Positions 1 through 5,950 of a stretch of DNA of 13,783 bases are shown here, one piece after another (within the stretch, counting starts at the first letter, position 1; each line of letters opens with the position of its first letter). This DNA comes from Phycisphaerales bacterium (GTDB taxonomy: Bacteria; Planctomycetota; Phycisphaerae; Tepidisphaerales; Tepidisphaeraceae): positions 1 through 13,783 of the forward strand of contig JAQGHP010000003.1 of NCBI GenBank assembly GCA_028288775.1, in the 5' to 3' direction. The notes under the pieces are model-generated. The model was not told where the DNA came from. It did not search any database and saw only the letters and a list, made by a program, of their open reading frames with translations. The translations under genes were made by a program, and so were the position numbers.

Positions 1-272
1 ACCAGGCCCTTGATGTTCAGGAGGATGTCGGTGACGTCTTCCATCACGCCCGGCAGGCTCGAGAACTCGTGGTCCGCGCCCTTGATGCGGACGTGGGTGA
101 CGGCGGCGCCTTCCAGCGAGGAAAGCAAAATCCTGCGGAGGCTGTTGCCCACCGTCGTGCCGAAGCCGCGTTCGAACGGCTCGGCGGTAAATTTGCCGAA
201 GGTTTCCGTCGAAATATGTTCGTCCCGAACCACCCGCGAGGGCAGTTCGAGGCCACGCCATCGAATTCTCAT
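1..272 (-). CDS. rpoA: RNA polymerase alpha subunit, N-terminal part (cut by window edge)
   Basis: This is the first 90 codons of the alpha subunit, which dimerises to nucleate assembly of RNA polymerase. The visible protein starts MRIRWRGLELPSRVV and contains the hallmark dimerisation segment EPFERGFGTTVGNSLRR at about residues 31-47, then ILLSSLEG. The end lies beyond position 1. The ATG at 270-272 is preceded by GGAG (281-284) with 8 nt spacing, a good ribosome binding site. It is the last gene of the cluster in the window, downstream of rpsK, but rpsD, often found just before rpoA, is missing here. It is separated from rpsK by an unusually long leader of 300 nt full of repeats and hairpins. 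Identity is near certain from the N-terminal domain; the C-terminal domain cannot be judged. Confidence 0.96.
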   Translation of the reverse strand, partial: MRIRWRGLELPSRVVRDEHISTETFGKFTAEPFERGFGTTVGNSLRRILLSSLEGAAVTHVRIKGADHEFSSLPGVMEDVTDILLNIKGL

Positions 273-318
273 GATCGTTTCTCCAAAGCGCCCCGTAACC
301 GAATTGCGGGAGGTTACC

Positions 319-365
319 GCCCCCACCGTCGGGGGCCATCTGTCTCCCGCCTCGCCGGACGAGGC
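319..365 (-). other. Two adjacent GC hairpins in the rpoA leader
   Basis: Two perfect palindromes lie 47-100 nt before the rpoA start. GCCCCC (319-324) pairs with GGGGGC (331-336) across a 6-nt loop, and GCCTCG (349-354) pairs with CGAGGC (360-365) across a 5-nt loop. Neither is followed by a T-run on the minus strand, so they do not look like intrinsic terminators. A role in controlling rpoA translation or transcript processing is possible but is inference. Confidence 0.5.
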
Positions 366-374
366 AAGGTGTAC

Positions 375-570
375 ATTTGCGATTTGCGATTGCCGATTTG
401 AAGATCGGTGCGGAATGCAATTTCAAATCTTGATCTCAGATTTCAAATCTCAAATTTCAGATCTGAAATCCCAAAATCGGCAACCTCCAAAACTCTCCGC
501 GATTTGCGACCCGGCGACCGAAATGCCTTCCGGCATTCCAATCGCAAATCGCAAATCAAAAATCGGCAAT
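375..570. repeat. Compound heptamer foldback in the rpsK-rpoA spacer (ATTTGCG / ATYTCAR family)
   Basis: The outer arms are tandem heptamers: ATTTGCG ATTTGCG ATTGCCG from 375, and the reverse complement at 540-570. A 17-bp segment is perfectly inverted (375-391 against 540-556). Inside, 433-481 is a second heptamer run of form ATCTCAG, ATTTCAA, ATCTCAA, ATTTCAG, ATCTGAA, ATCCCAA, AATCGGC, containing the 14-bp palindrome TTTCAGATCTGAAA at 455-468. A small perfect hairpin AATGCC-TTCC-GGCATT lies at 522-537. No plausible gene was seen in this 300-nt gap (273-572). It is longer and more AT-rich than the other spacer elements but keeps the 7-bp period. Confidence 0.75.
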
Positions 571-572
571 CC

Positions 573-980
573 CTACACTCTCCGCTTTTTGGGAGGGCGG
601 CAGCCGTTGTGGGGCAGGGGCGTTACGTCCTCGATGCCCGTGACCTTCAGGCCGGCGTGCTGGAGCTGGATGATCGCCTGCTCGCGGCCGGCGCCGGGGC
701 CCTTTACCTTTACTTCAAGCTCGGTCATCCCGTGCTTGCGGGCGTGCTGCGCAGCCTGCTCGGCGGCGCGGCCGGCGGCGAACGGCGTGCTCTTGCGCGC
801 GCCCTTGAACCCGACAGTCCCCGCCGACGCCCAGGAGATCGTCTCCCCGTTGGTGTCGGTGATCGTGACCATCGTGTTGTTGAACGTCGCCTTGATGTGC
901 GCGACGCCGCGGGTCACACCCTTGCGGATGCGCTTCTTCGCGGCGGCCTTCGCGCCGACTGCCTTTGCTTGCTCTGCCAT
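573..980 (-). CDS. rpsK: 30S ribosomal protein S11 (uS11)
   Basis: S11 is a component of the 30S platform that lines the mRNA exit near the 3' end of 16S rRNA. The protein is 135 residues, close to the usual length of about 129. It has a basic Ala/Lys-rich N-terminus, then the family core with GVAHIKATFNNTMVTITD near residues 25-42, SAGTVGFKGARKSTPFAA, and the typical end VTPLPHNGCRPPKKRRV. The ATG at 978-980 has the Shine-Dalgarno AAGGA at 991-995 with about 10 nt spacing. It sits downstream of rpsM, as in alpha-type operons, separated by a GGACTGA-type foldback. Confidence 0.98.
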   Translation of the reverse strand: MAEQAKAVGAKAAAKKRIRKGVTRGVAHIKATFNNTMVTITDTNGETISWASAGTVGFKGARKSTPFAAGRAAEQAAQHARKHGMTELEVKVKGPGAGREQAIIQLQHAGLKVTGIEDVTPLPHNGCRPPKKRRV

Positions 981-1054
981 GGTTCGTGATTCCTTAAATC
1001 TGCCTGACCGACACGGATCCGCCGGTTACACAACCGTCCCCGCGTCGGTATAAA

Positions 1055-1132
1055 AGGACTGAGGACTGAGGACTGAGGACTGAGTTAAAGCGGGGTCGCC
1101 CGCGTTTCACTCAGTCCTCAGTCCTCAGTCCT
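1055..1132. repeat. GGACTGA-type heptamer foldback between rpsM and rpsK
   Basis: The left arm (1055-1084) is four tandem copies of AGGACTG ending GAG. The right arm (1110-1132) is the reverse complement, with 23 bp perfectly matched. The central segment TTAAAGCGGGGTCGCCCGCG continues the fold through AAGCGGG against CCCGCGTTT. The element starts 6 nt after the rpsM stop codon in transcript sense. Its loop resembles that of the element at 10139-10220. Confidence 0.9.
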
Positions 1133-1138
1133 ACTACT

Positions 1139-1525
1139 TTACTTACCCAACTCCTTCACGCCCTTCTTACCCGCGACGGTCTTGCGGGGGCCCTTGCGGG
1201 TGCGGGCGTTGGAGCGGGTGCGCTGGCCGCGGACGGGGAGCGAGCGACGGTGGCGCAGGCCACGGTAGCTGCCGATGTCACGCAGGCGGGCGATGTTCTG
1301 CTGGATCGAGCGGCGGAGTGCGCCCTCGACCGGGTAGCTGCGGTCCAAAATACCGATGATCTTGGCCAGCTCGTCTTCCGACAGCTCCTTCGCGCGGCGC
1401 TGCGGATCGATGTTCAGCTCCTTCAAGATCGCCCGGCTGTTCGTCCGGCCTACGCCGAACAGATACGTCAGGCTCACCCAAATCGGCTTGTCGGCGGGAA
1501 TGTCCACGCCAGAGATACGGGGCAT
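1139..1525 (-). CDS. rpsM: 30S ribosomal protein S13 (uS13)
   Basis: S13 is a 30S head protein that contacts the P-site tRNA and forms inter-subunit bridges. The 128-residue protein matches the usual length. It starts MPRISGVDIPADKPIWVSLT and continues through the helix-two-turn-helix region YLFGVGRTNSRAIL. The later signature IGSYRGLRHRRSLPVRGQ and a basic tail ending ARTRKGPRKTVAGKKG are also present. The ATG at 1523-1525 is preceded by GGAG (1532-1535) with 6 nt spacing. It lies between rpmJ and rpsK, the usual order, and a foldback repeat fills each flanking spacer. Transcription probably comes from the promoter upstream of rpmJ as well as by read-through. Confidence 0.98.
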   Translation of the reverse strand: MPRISGVDIPADKPIWVSLTYLFGVGRTNSRAILKELNIDPQRRAKELSEDELAKIIGILDRSYPVEGALRRSIQQNIARLRDIGSYRGLRHRRSLPVRGQRTRSNARTRKGPRKTVAGKKGVKELGK

Positions 1526-1535
1526 TGATGGCTCC

Positions 1536-1618
1536 AGTTACTGGTTGCTGGTTACTAGTTGCTGGTGCAGGCCAGTCACCGGTTTTCACCAGCAACCAGC
1601 AACTCACAACCAGCAACT
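1536..1618. repeat. GTTGCTG-type heptamer foldback between rpmJ and rpsM
   Basis: The left arm (1536-1567) and the reverse complement of the right arm (1587-1618) are both 32 nt and agree at 26 positions. The units are GTTACTG, GTTGCTG, GTTACTA and GTTGCTG, varying mostly at heptamer positions 4 and 7. The centre GCTGGTGCAGGCCAGTCAC (1561-1579) is nearly the same as 9021-9039 in the rplN-rplX element. It begins 2 nt after the rpmJ stop and ends 10 nt before the rpsM start. Confidence 0.88.
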
Positions 1619-1620
1619 TC

Positions 1621-1734
1621 TTATCCCTGCTTCTGCTTGTGCTTGGTATTCGTACAAATTACCCGCACGATGCCTTTTCGCCGGACGATCTTGCAGTTCT
1701 CGCAAATCCGCCGGACGCTGCTACGCACTTTCAT
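1621..1734 (-). CDS. rpmJ: 50S ribosomal protein L36 (bL36), zinc-ribbon form
   Basis: L36 is the smallest 50S protein and stabilises 23S rRNA near the peptidyl transferase region. The protein is 37 residues, the exact usual size: MKVRSSVRRICENCKIVRR followed by KGIVRVICTNTKHKQKQG. Cys11, Cys14, Cys27 and His32 form the zinc-binding set of the C+ form. The ATG at 1732-1734 has the Shine-Dalgarno AGGA (1743-1746) with 8 nt spacing; an open frame continuing upstream to 1809 is not part of the family and is ignored. It is the first gene after the sigma70-like promoter at 1781-1809. infA, which often precedes rpmJ, is absent. Confidence 0.97.
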   Translation of the reverse strand: MKVRSSVRRICENCKIVRRKGIVRVICTNTKHKQKQG

Positions 1735-1780
1735 GGGTCGAGTCCTCTTCCAAGGCCGGCCAAAAACCGGCGAATCGAGC

Positions 1781-1809
1781 AGTATATCAAATTCGAACCG
1801 CGTTCTCAA
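1781..1809 (-). promoter_or_regulatory. Sigma70-like promoter upstream of rpmJ
   Basis: On the minus strand the -35 is TTGAGA (1804-1809) and the -10 is TATACT (1781-1786), with a spacer of exactly 17 nt. This is the best promoter match I saw in the window. It would start transcription near 1774, giving a leader of about 40 nt with the AGGA site for rpmJ. A small GCCGG/CCGGC palindrome (1755-1771) lies at the start of that leader. It would drive rpmJ-rpsM-rpsK-rpoA independently of the upstream genes. Confidence 0.7.
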
Positions 1810-1870
1810 GCCGACCGGTCAACGCGGGCATTCCTTAAGTTGCTGACACTCCGGGCGACCTGTCTCTTTC

Positions 1871-1896
1871 CCCTCCTCCGGAGTACCAGAGGAGGG
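1871..1896. other. Palindrome between map and rpmJ
   Basis: CCCTCCTC (1871-1878) and GAGGAGGG (1889-1896) form a perfect 8-bp stem with a 10-nt loop. It lies 29 nt after the map stop and upstream of the rpmJ promoter. A terminator for map transcripts would fit the position, but no T-run follows on the minus strand (the next bases are GAAAGAGAC). Factor-independent termination is therefore unlikely. Confidence 0.45.
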
Positions 1897-1924
1897 AGTG
1901 AGGGCCGTCGCTCCCGGTATGCCT

Positions 1925-2719
1925 TCACCGCGGGCCAGGTGACCGGCCGTCGGTGAGGATGTCTACGCCGGTGGACGTGACCGCCACCGTATGCTCAAAG
2001 TGGGCGGCGGGCTTTTCGTCCTCGGTCACCACGGTCCATTGGTCGGACAAGAGCTTTACGTCACGCCGACCCGCCACGACCATCGGCTCCACCGCCAGCG
2101 TCATGCCCGGCCGCAGCTCGAAGTCGCCCCGGAGCTGCTCGAAGGTGACGAAGTTCGGCACCTTCGGGTCTTCGTGCATCGAGCGGCCGATGCCGTGGCC
2201 TACGAACTCGCGCACCACGCTAAAGCCGTTGCTCTCCACGTAATGCTGCATGAGGCGGGCGATGTCCGACCACTTGCGGCCCGGCTTCATGTGCTGGATC
2301 GCCAGTGCCAGCGTCCCCTTGGTCACGTCGAGGAGCTTGCGGGCGATCGGGCTGATGCGGCCCAAGCCGACGGTGGTGGCCGTGTCGGCACAGTAGCCGT
2401 CGAGTGAGAGGGCGAGGTCGAGCGTGACCACGTCACCGTCTTTAATCACCCGGGGGCCGGGAATGCCATGCACCACCTCGTCATTGACGCTGATGCACGT
2501 GTGTCCCGGAAAGCCCTCGCCCGCCTTGTAGGTCGGGTAGTTTTTCGACAGGGCGATCGCCCCGACCTTCTCCAACTCCACCCGCGCCAACTCGTCCAGT
2601 TGAAACGTCGTCACGCCCGGCACGGTCGCGTCGCGCATCTTGCCGAGCACGTCGCATGCGACCTGCCCCGAACGGCGCATCATTTCGATCTCGCGGCGGG
2701 TTTTAAGGACGATGGGCAT
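1925..2719 (-). CDS. map: Methionine aminopeptidase, type I
   Basis: This metalloenzyme removes the initiator methionine from nascent proteins in the cytoplasm. The 264-residue length fits the type Ia enzyme without an N-terminal SH3 or zinc extension. The metal ligands are all visible: Asp101 (TLDLAL), Asp112 (CADTATT), His175 (FVGHGIG), Glu211 (AVEPM) and Glu242 (HFEHTV). The substrate-site His84 (VVHGIP) is also present. The start ATG (2717-2719) gives MPIVLKTRREIEMMRRSGQV, the normal family start. It follows secY directly, the order seen where adk is missing. A GTTGCTG-type foldback fills the spacer before it. Its C-terminus TDGRSPGPR is slightly longer than the minimal enzyme. Confidence 0.98.
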   Translation of the reverse strand: MPIVLKTRREIEMMRRSGQVACDVLGKMRDATVPGVTTFQLDELARVELEKVGAIALSKNYPTYKAGEGFPGHTCISVNDEVVHGIPGPRVIKDGDVVTLDLALSLDGYCADTATTVGLGRISPIARKLLDVTKGTLALAIQHMKPGRKWSDIARLMQHYVESNGFSVVREFVGHGIGRSMHEDPKVPNFVTFEQLRGDFELRPGMTLAVEPMVVAGRRDVKLLSDQWTVVTEDEKPAAHFEHTVAVTSTGVDILTDGRSPGPR

Positions 2720-2722
2720 GGA

Positions 2723-2819
2723 AGCAGTTGCTGGTTACTAGTTGCTGGTAGATCGCGAATTCGACAATAGGCGGTGTTACCAGAAACTAGCAACTAGCAA
2801 CTAGCAACCAGCAACTGCT
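2723..2819. repeat. GTTGCTG-type heptamer foldback between secY and map, arms unequal
   Basis: The left arm (2723-2750) reads AGCAGTTGCTGGTTACTAG then TTGCTGGTA. The right arm (about 2777-2819) is its reverse complement but carries two extra heptamers (GTTGCTA units). It starts 3 nt after the secY stop and ends 3 nt before the map start, so it covers the map ribosome-binding region. The middle (2751-2776) is unrelated to the loops of the other GTTGCTG elements. Confidence 0.85.
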
Positions 2820-2822
2820 CCG

Positions 2823-4226
2823 TCACGATTGCCTTCCCTTGATCCGCCGGCCTTTGTTGCCTTCACCACCGAGGAAGCCGCTGTAGTTGCGCATCAGCAG
2901 GTTGGCCTCGATGCGCTGCACCATGTCCAGCGCCACGCTCACGACGATCAGCAGGCCGGTGCCGCCGAGGAATGCGGTGATCTGGTACGGGATGCCCAGC
3001 CACAGGTTCATGGCCGTGGGGATGATGGCAATAATGCAGAGGAACGCGGCACCCACGTAGGTGATGCGCATCATCACCTTTTCCAGGTAGTCGGCCGTCC
3101 GCTTGCCTGGGCGCAGGCCCGGCACGAAGCTCCCGTAATCACGAAGCTGGTTGGCCATTTCCTTGGGCTGGAACTGCACCGTCGTCCAGAAGTAGGCGAA
3201 GAAGTAAATCATCACCGCTTCGGTGAGGATGTACAGAAACTTGCCGCCCTGGAACTGGGCGTGCATGATCCCGATAACGTTGCTGTTGGGCCACCACTTC
3301 GAAAGCTGGTCGAACAGGAAGCCCGGGAACAGGATGAGCGACTGGGCGAAGATGATCGGCATGACGCCGCCGTGGTTGACGCGGAGCGGGAGAAACTGCT
3401 TCTGCCCGCCGTACACGCGGCGGCCGCGGGTGTGCTTGGCCTGCTGAATCGGGATTCGGCGCTGGGCCTGCGTGATCAGGATCGACCCGGCGACAATGAA
3501 CACGAACGACAGGGCCAGGAAGATCACGTGCCCGATGTTCAGGTTCTTGCTCGCATCGACTGTGGCGCGAAGGTTGACCTTGGAAGCCAGCAGGATCATC
3601 GCATTGGGCATACGGGCGATGATGCCCGCCAGAATCAACAGCGAGATGCCGTTGCCCAGGCCGTATTCGTCGATCTGCTCGCCCAGCCACATCAGGAAGA
3701 TGCTTCCCGCGGTGAGGGCGGCGATGCTCATGAACCAGAACGAAAACGAGTGGGCCATCAACGACTGCACCAGCGTGTGATGCCCCGCCACATGCACGCT
3801 GTGCATGTAGCTGAGCCAGAACGCGCCTTGAATGATGCATAACGGAATGGTCGCGTAGCGCGTCCACTCCTGGATTTTGCGTTGTCCGGTCTGGCCTTCC
3901 TTCTGAAGCTTCTCGAGGGACGGCATGACCGTCCCCAGCAATTGAAAGATAATGGAGGCCGAGATGTACGGCATCACGCCGAGCCCGAAGATCGTGCTCT
4001 GCGAGAGGCTGCCGCCGGAGAAGATGGAGACGTAGCTGGCGATGCGCCCTGCCGCGCTGTTTTCGCCGGCCAACTGTGTGTCGGCCATTTCCTTGAAGCC
4101 CTGCTGGTCCACGCCCGGGAGCGGGATGTGGAAGCCGACGCGGTAAATGGCGAGCATGAACAAGGTGAACAGCACCTTGTTGCGAAGTTCCGGCACGCGG
4201 AAGATATTGATCAGAGTCTTGAGCAT
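2823..4226 (-). CDS. secY: Preprotein translocase subunit SecY
   Basis: SecY is the ten-helix channel of the Sec translocon in the inner membrane. From the chosen ATG (4224-4226) it has 467 residues, somewhat longer than the 430-445 typical. It begins MLKTLINIFRVPELRNKVLF, then TM1 with YRVGFHIPLPGVD. The plug and TM2 region is SIFSGGSLSQSTIFGLGVMP. Next come the TM5 signature EYGLGNGISLLI, the cytosolic C4 loop GGQKQFLPLRVNHGGVMP, the C5 loop with GSFVPGLRPGKRTADYLE (SecA and ribosome contact), and TM10 LLIVVSVALDMVQRIEANLL. The tail is basic. A TTG at 4233-4235 is in frame three codons upstream. I prefer the ATG because homologous proteins begin close to it. No convincing Shine-Dalgarno is visible, and a perfect hairpin lies just upstream. 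It follows rplO as in spc operons. Confidence 0.98.
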   Translation of the reverse strand: MLKTLINIFRVPELRNKVLFTLFMLAIYRVGFHIPLPGVDQQGFKEMADTQLAGENSAAGRIASYVSIFSGGSLSQSTIFGLGVMPYISASIIFQLLGTVMPSLEKLQKEGQTGQRKIQEWTRYATIPLCIIQGAFWLSYMHSVHVAGHHTLVQSLMAHSFSFWFMSIAALTAGSIFLMWLGEQIDEYGLGNGISLLILAGIIARMPNAMILLASKVNLRATVDASKNLNIGHVIFLALSFVFIVAGSILITQAQRRIPIQQAKHTRGRRVYGGQKQFLPLRVNHGGVMPIIFAQSLILFPGFLFDQLSKWWPNSNVIGIMHAQFQGGKFLYILTEAVMIYFFAYFWTTVQFQPKEMANQLRDYGSFVPGLRPGKRTADYLEKVMMRITYVGAAFLCIIAIIPTAMNLWLGIPYQITAFLGGTGLLIVVSVALDMVQRIEANLLMRNYSGFLGGEGNKGRRIKGRQS

Positions 4227-4235
4227 ACGGTGCAA

Positions 4236-4256
4236 CCGCGGGTGAAACGCCCGCGG
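4236..4256 (-). other. Perfect hairpin immediately upstream of secY
   Basis: CCGCGGG (4236-4242) pairs perfectly with CCCGCGG (4250-4256) across a 7-nt loop. Its downstream edge is 9 nt from the secY ATG and touches the alternative TTG codon. It occupies the place where a Shine-Dalgarno should be. It could control SecY translation or be one copy of a dispersed palindromic repeat; the sequence alone does not decide. Confidence 0.55.
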
Positions 4257-4289
4257 CCCTCGGGGTTAGCAGCGACCTCTGAGTATGAA

Positions 4290-4311
4290 GACGCCGGCAA
4301 GCGCCGGCGTC
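4290..4311. other. Perfect 9-bp tetraloop palindrome between rplO and secY
   Basis: GACGCCGGC (4290-4298) and GCCGGCGTC (4303-4311) form a perfect stem with the 4-nt loop AAGC (GCTT on the transcript). On the minus strand it is followed by TTCATACTC rather than a T-run, so a classical terminator is not supported. It looks like a dispersed REP-type palindrome. The rest of the 142-nt spacer holds nothing else recognised apart from the hairpin at 4236-4256. Confidence 0.6.
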
Positions 4312-4368
4312 CAAGGGGTCCATCTCTCCACTACGAGCCAATGCCCGCCGAGGATCATTTTCAACCGA

Positions 4369-4962
4369 TCAGGCCGGCGTCTGCCCGGCCTCGGGCGCTG
4401 CAGGGGCGGCTGGAGCCGCGGCCGCAGCTTCGGGGGCGTCGGTAATCTTAGGCTTCTTCACCGCTTCACGCTTGACGAACTTCTTCTTGGGCTTGGGGAA
4501 CGCGAAGGTTTCACCCTTGACGTTCTGGGCGGTTCCGCCGACGGCCAGGATCTTCTCGTGGGCGGCCTTGCTGTACCAACCTACGACGAGCGTGAGCTTC
4601 CTGGTGATTTTGCCGTGCCCGAGGATCTTCACCGGCCACTTCTTATCCGGGACCAGCCCGGCTTCGATCAGGGCGGCGGCGTCTACCGTGGTCCCGTCCG
4701 CGAAGCGGTCGAGGTCGGGGAGGTTGACGATATGGAATCGGCGCTCGAAGTCGAAGTTGCTGAAGCCGCGTTTGGGCAGTCGGCGGTAGATCGGCGTCTG
4801 GCCGTGTTCGTGGCCGTGCTTGACGTACTTGCCGGTACGGGCCTTTGAGCCCTTGTTGCCGCGTCCGCTGGTCTTGCCGCGACCGCTCGATTCGCCGCGG
4901 CCCTTCCGCTGCGACTTCTTATACCGCGGCACCGCGGCGGTGATCGTATGCTGCATGCTCAT
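4369..4962 (-). CDS. rplO: 50S ribosomal protein L15 (uL15) with C-terminal tail
   Basis: L15 is an early-assembly 50S protein that threads a basic N-terminal arm into 23S rRNA. The protein is 197 residues against about 145 for most bacteria. The basic arm KSQRKGRGESSGRGKTSGRG (about residues 16-35) and NKGSKARTGKYVKHGHEHGQ are recognisable, as are the core RRLPKRGFSNFDFERRFHIV and the later VKILGHGKITRKLTL and HEKILAVGGT. From about residue 153 a Lys/Ala/Pro-rich tail of about 45 residues follows, ending APAAPAAPEAGQTPA, which is not part of the usual fold. The ATG at 4960-4962 is used; a second ATG at 4954-4956 is possible. No strong Shine-Dalgarno is visible. rpmD is absent between it and rpsE. 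Confidence 0.96.
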   Translation of the reverse strand: MSMQHTITAAVPRYKKSQRKGRGESSGRGKTSGRGNKGSKARTGKYVKHGHEHGQTPIYRRLPKRGFSNFDFERRFHIVNLPDLDRFADGTTVDAAALIEAGLVPDKKWPVKILGHGKITRKLTLVVGWYSKAAHEKILAVGGTAQNVKGETFAFPKPKKKFVKREAVKKPKITDAPEAAAAAPAAPAAPEAGQTPA

Positions 4963-4972
4963 GAGTAGTGCT

Positions 4973-5055
4973 GGGGACTGAGGACTGAGGACTGAGTAGT
5001 AGCCGACGTTTAATCTGCTGTCCTACTCAGTCCTCAATCCTCGGTCCTCAGTCCT
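4973..5055. repeat. GGACTGA-type heptamer foldback between rpsE and rplO
   Basis: The left arm (4973-5002) carries three GGACTGA units ending GAGTAGTAG. The right arm (5023-5055) is the reverse complement with one extra, slightly diverged unit (GGACCGA GGATTGA). It lies in the spacer where rpmD (L30) would normally be. The remaining 5056-5090 next to the rpsE stop shows no feature. Confidence 0.88.
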
Positions 5056-5090
5056 TTCCTGCGATTTCGCTTGATACGCTTGCGTAAGCC

Positions 5091-5894
5091 CTAGACTCCG
5101 GCCAGTTCGACCGCGGTCTTCGCCAGCGAGACGCCGCGGCTCTGTTCGACCTGCTCGCGGTTCTGGAGTTGGCGGAGGGCGGCGATCGTGGCCTTCACCA
5201 GGTTCTTGGGGCTCGTCGAGCCGTAGGCCTTGGTGAGGATGTCGGTGATGCCGGCCAGTTCCATGCACGGCCGCACGCTCTTGCCAGCGGTGACGCCGGT
5301 GCCGGGACGGGCGGGAACGAGGATCACGGTGCTCGCGCCGCTCTCACCCTTGACGGTGTGCGGGACGGTCGTGCCCTTGAGGTTAACCTTGAACATGGTC
5401 TTGCGGGCGTCCTTCGTGGCCTTCTCGACCGCGGGGGGAACTTCATTGGCTTTGCCGTACCCGATGCCGATGTTGCCCTTGCGGTCCCCGGCGACGACGA
5501 GCGCGCCGAAGGAGAAGGTTCGGCCGCCCTTGACGACCTTGGAGCAGCGATAGATTCGGACGACGGCGCTTTCGATACCGCTTTCATCCGCGGCCCGATC
5601 GCGATCGCGCCGGGGCCCGCCGCGACCACCTTGGCCGCCGCCGCGTTGTCCGCCGCCACCGCCACCACCGCGCTGTCCCCCACCGCCACCACCACGCTGC
5701 GGGCCGCCGCGACCACCGCGGCCACCACCACCGCCGCCCATACCACCGCCGCCGCCACCCACACCGCCACCGCCGCCGCCACCCATGCCGCCACCGGTCA
5801 TGCCAGTGGTGGGCGCCGGTTGTGCTTCGGGCTGCGCCGCGGGTGCCGCGGGCTGTTCGGAGGTCTGCTGTTCTGGTTGTTGATTTTCTGCCAT
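5091..5894 (-). CDS. rpsE: 30S ribosomal protein S5 (uS5) with Gly/RGG-rich N-terminal extension
   Basis: S5 sits at the mRNA entry channel of the 30S subunit and contributes to mRNA unwinding and decoding accuracy. The protein is 267 residues, about 100 more than the usual ~166. Residues 1-30 are Gln/Pro/Ala-rich and residues 31-93 are almost pure Gly with Arg. Six RGG motifs start at 59, 62, 67, 75, 84 and 91. The normal S5 core then begins near residue 101. Its N-terminal dsRNA-binding-like domain has VVKGGRTFSFGALVVAGDRK, GNIGIGYGKANEVPPAVEKA and TVPHTVKGESGASTV. The C-terminal domain has LVPARPGTGV, VRPCMELAGITDIL and GSTSPKNLVKATIAAL. The extension is in frame, begins at the only upstream ATG, and is joined without a break. 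The start has only a weak GAG-type ribosome binding site. Confidence 0.97.
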   Translation of the reverse strand: MAENQQPEQQTSEQPAAPAAQPEAQPAPTTGMTGGGMGGGGGGGVGGGGGGMGGGGGGRGGRGGPQRGGGGGGQRGGGGGGGQRGGGQGGRGGPRRDRDRAADESGIESAVVRIYRCSKVVKGGRTFSFGALVVAGDRKGNIGIGYGKANEVPPAVEKATKDARKTMFKVNLKGTTVPHTVKGESGASTVILVPARPGTGVTAGKSVRPCMELAGITDILTKAYGSTSPKNLVKATIAALRQLQNREQVEQSRGVSLAKTAVELAGV

Positions 5895-5907
5895 AGGTCA
5901 CTCGCCC

Positions 5908-5933
5908 GGCGGGCCGCATTGCCACGGCCCGCC
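5908..5933. other. Perfect 9-bp palindrome between rplR and rpsE
   Basis: GGCGGGCCG (5908-5916) and CGGCCCGCC (5925-5933) form a perfect stem with an 8-nt loop. It occupies most of the 56-nt spacer and lies 13 nt before the rpsE start. On the minus strand it is preceded, not followed, by a T-run, so it is not an intrinsic terminator for the operon. Confidence 0.6.
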
Positions 5934-5950
5934 GCTTCAAAAAGTCAGGA

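Noticed and set aside
10..1053. A 347-codon plus-strand open frame over rpoA, the leader and rpsK
   Set aside because: It is antisense to rpoA and rpsK and runs through the heptamer repeats; no protein family is recognisable.
1735..1809. An N-terminally extended L36 starting at 1809
   Set aside because: The added residues run through the promoter and leader and are not part of the L36 family; the internal ATG with AGGA gives the exact 37-residue protein.
1735..1924. A hidden infA gene upstream of rpmJ
   Set aside because: The 190-nt gap is shorter than the about 219 nt needed for IF-1, contains a promoter and a palindrome, and shows no IF-1-like frame.
2829..3842. A 337-codon plus-strand open frame over secY
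   Set aside because: It is antisense to an unmistakable SecY; composition (His, Asp, Arg, Gln rich) is typical of a shadow frame.
4227..4235. TTG at 4235 as the secY start
   Set aside because: It would add only MHR, touches the hairpin, and has no better ribosome binding site than the ATG at 4226.
4963..5090. A hidden rpmD gene between rpsE and rplO
   Set aside because: The 128-nt gap is too short for L30 (about 180 nt) and most of it is a heptamer foldback.
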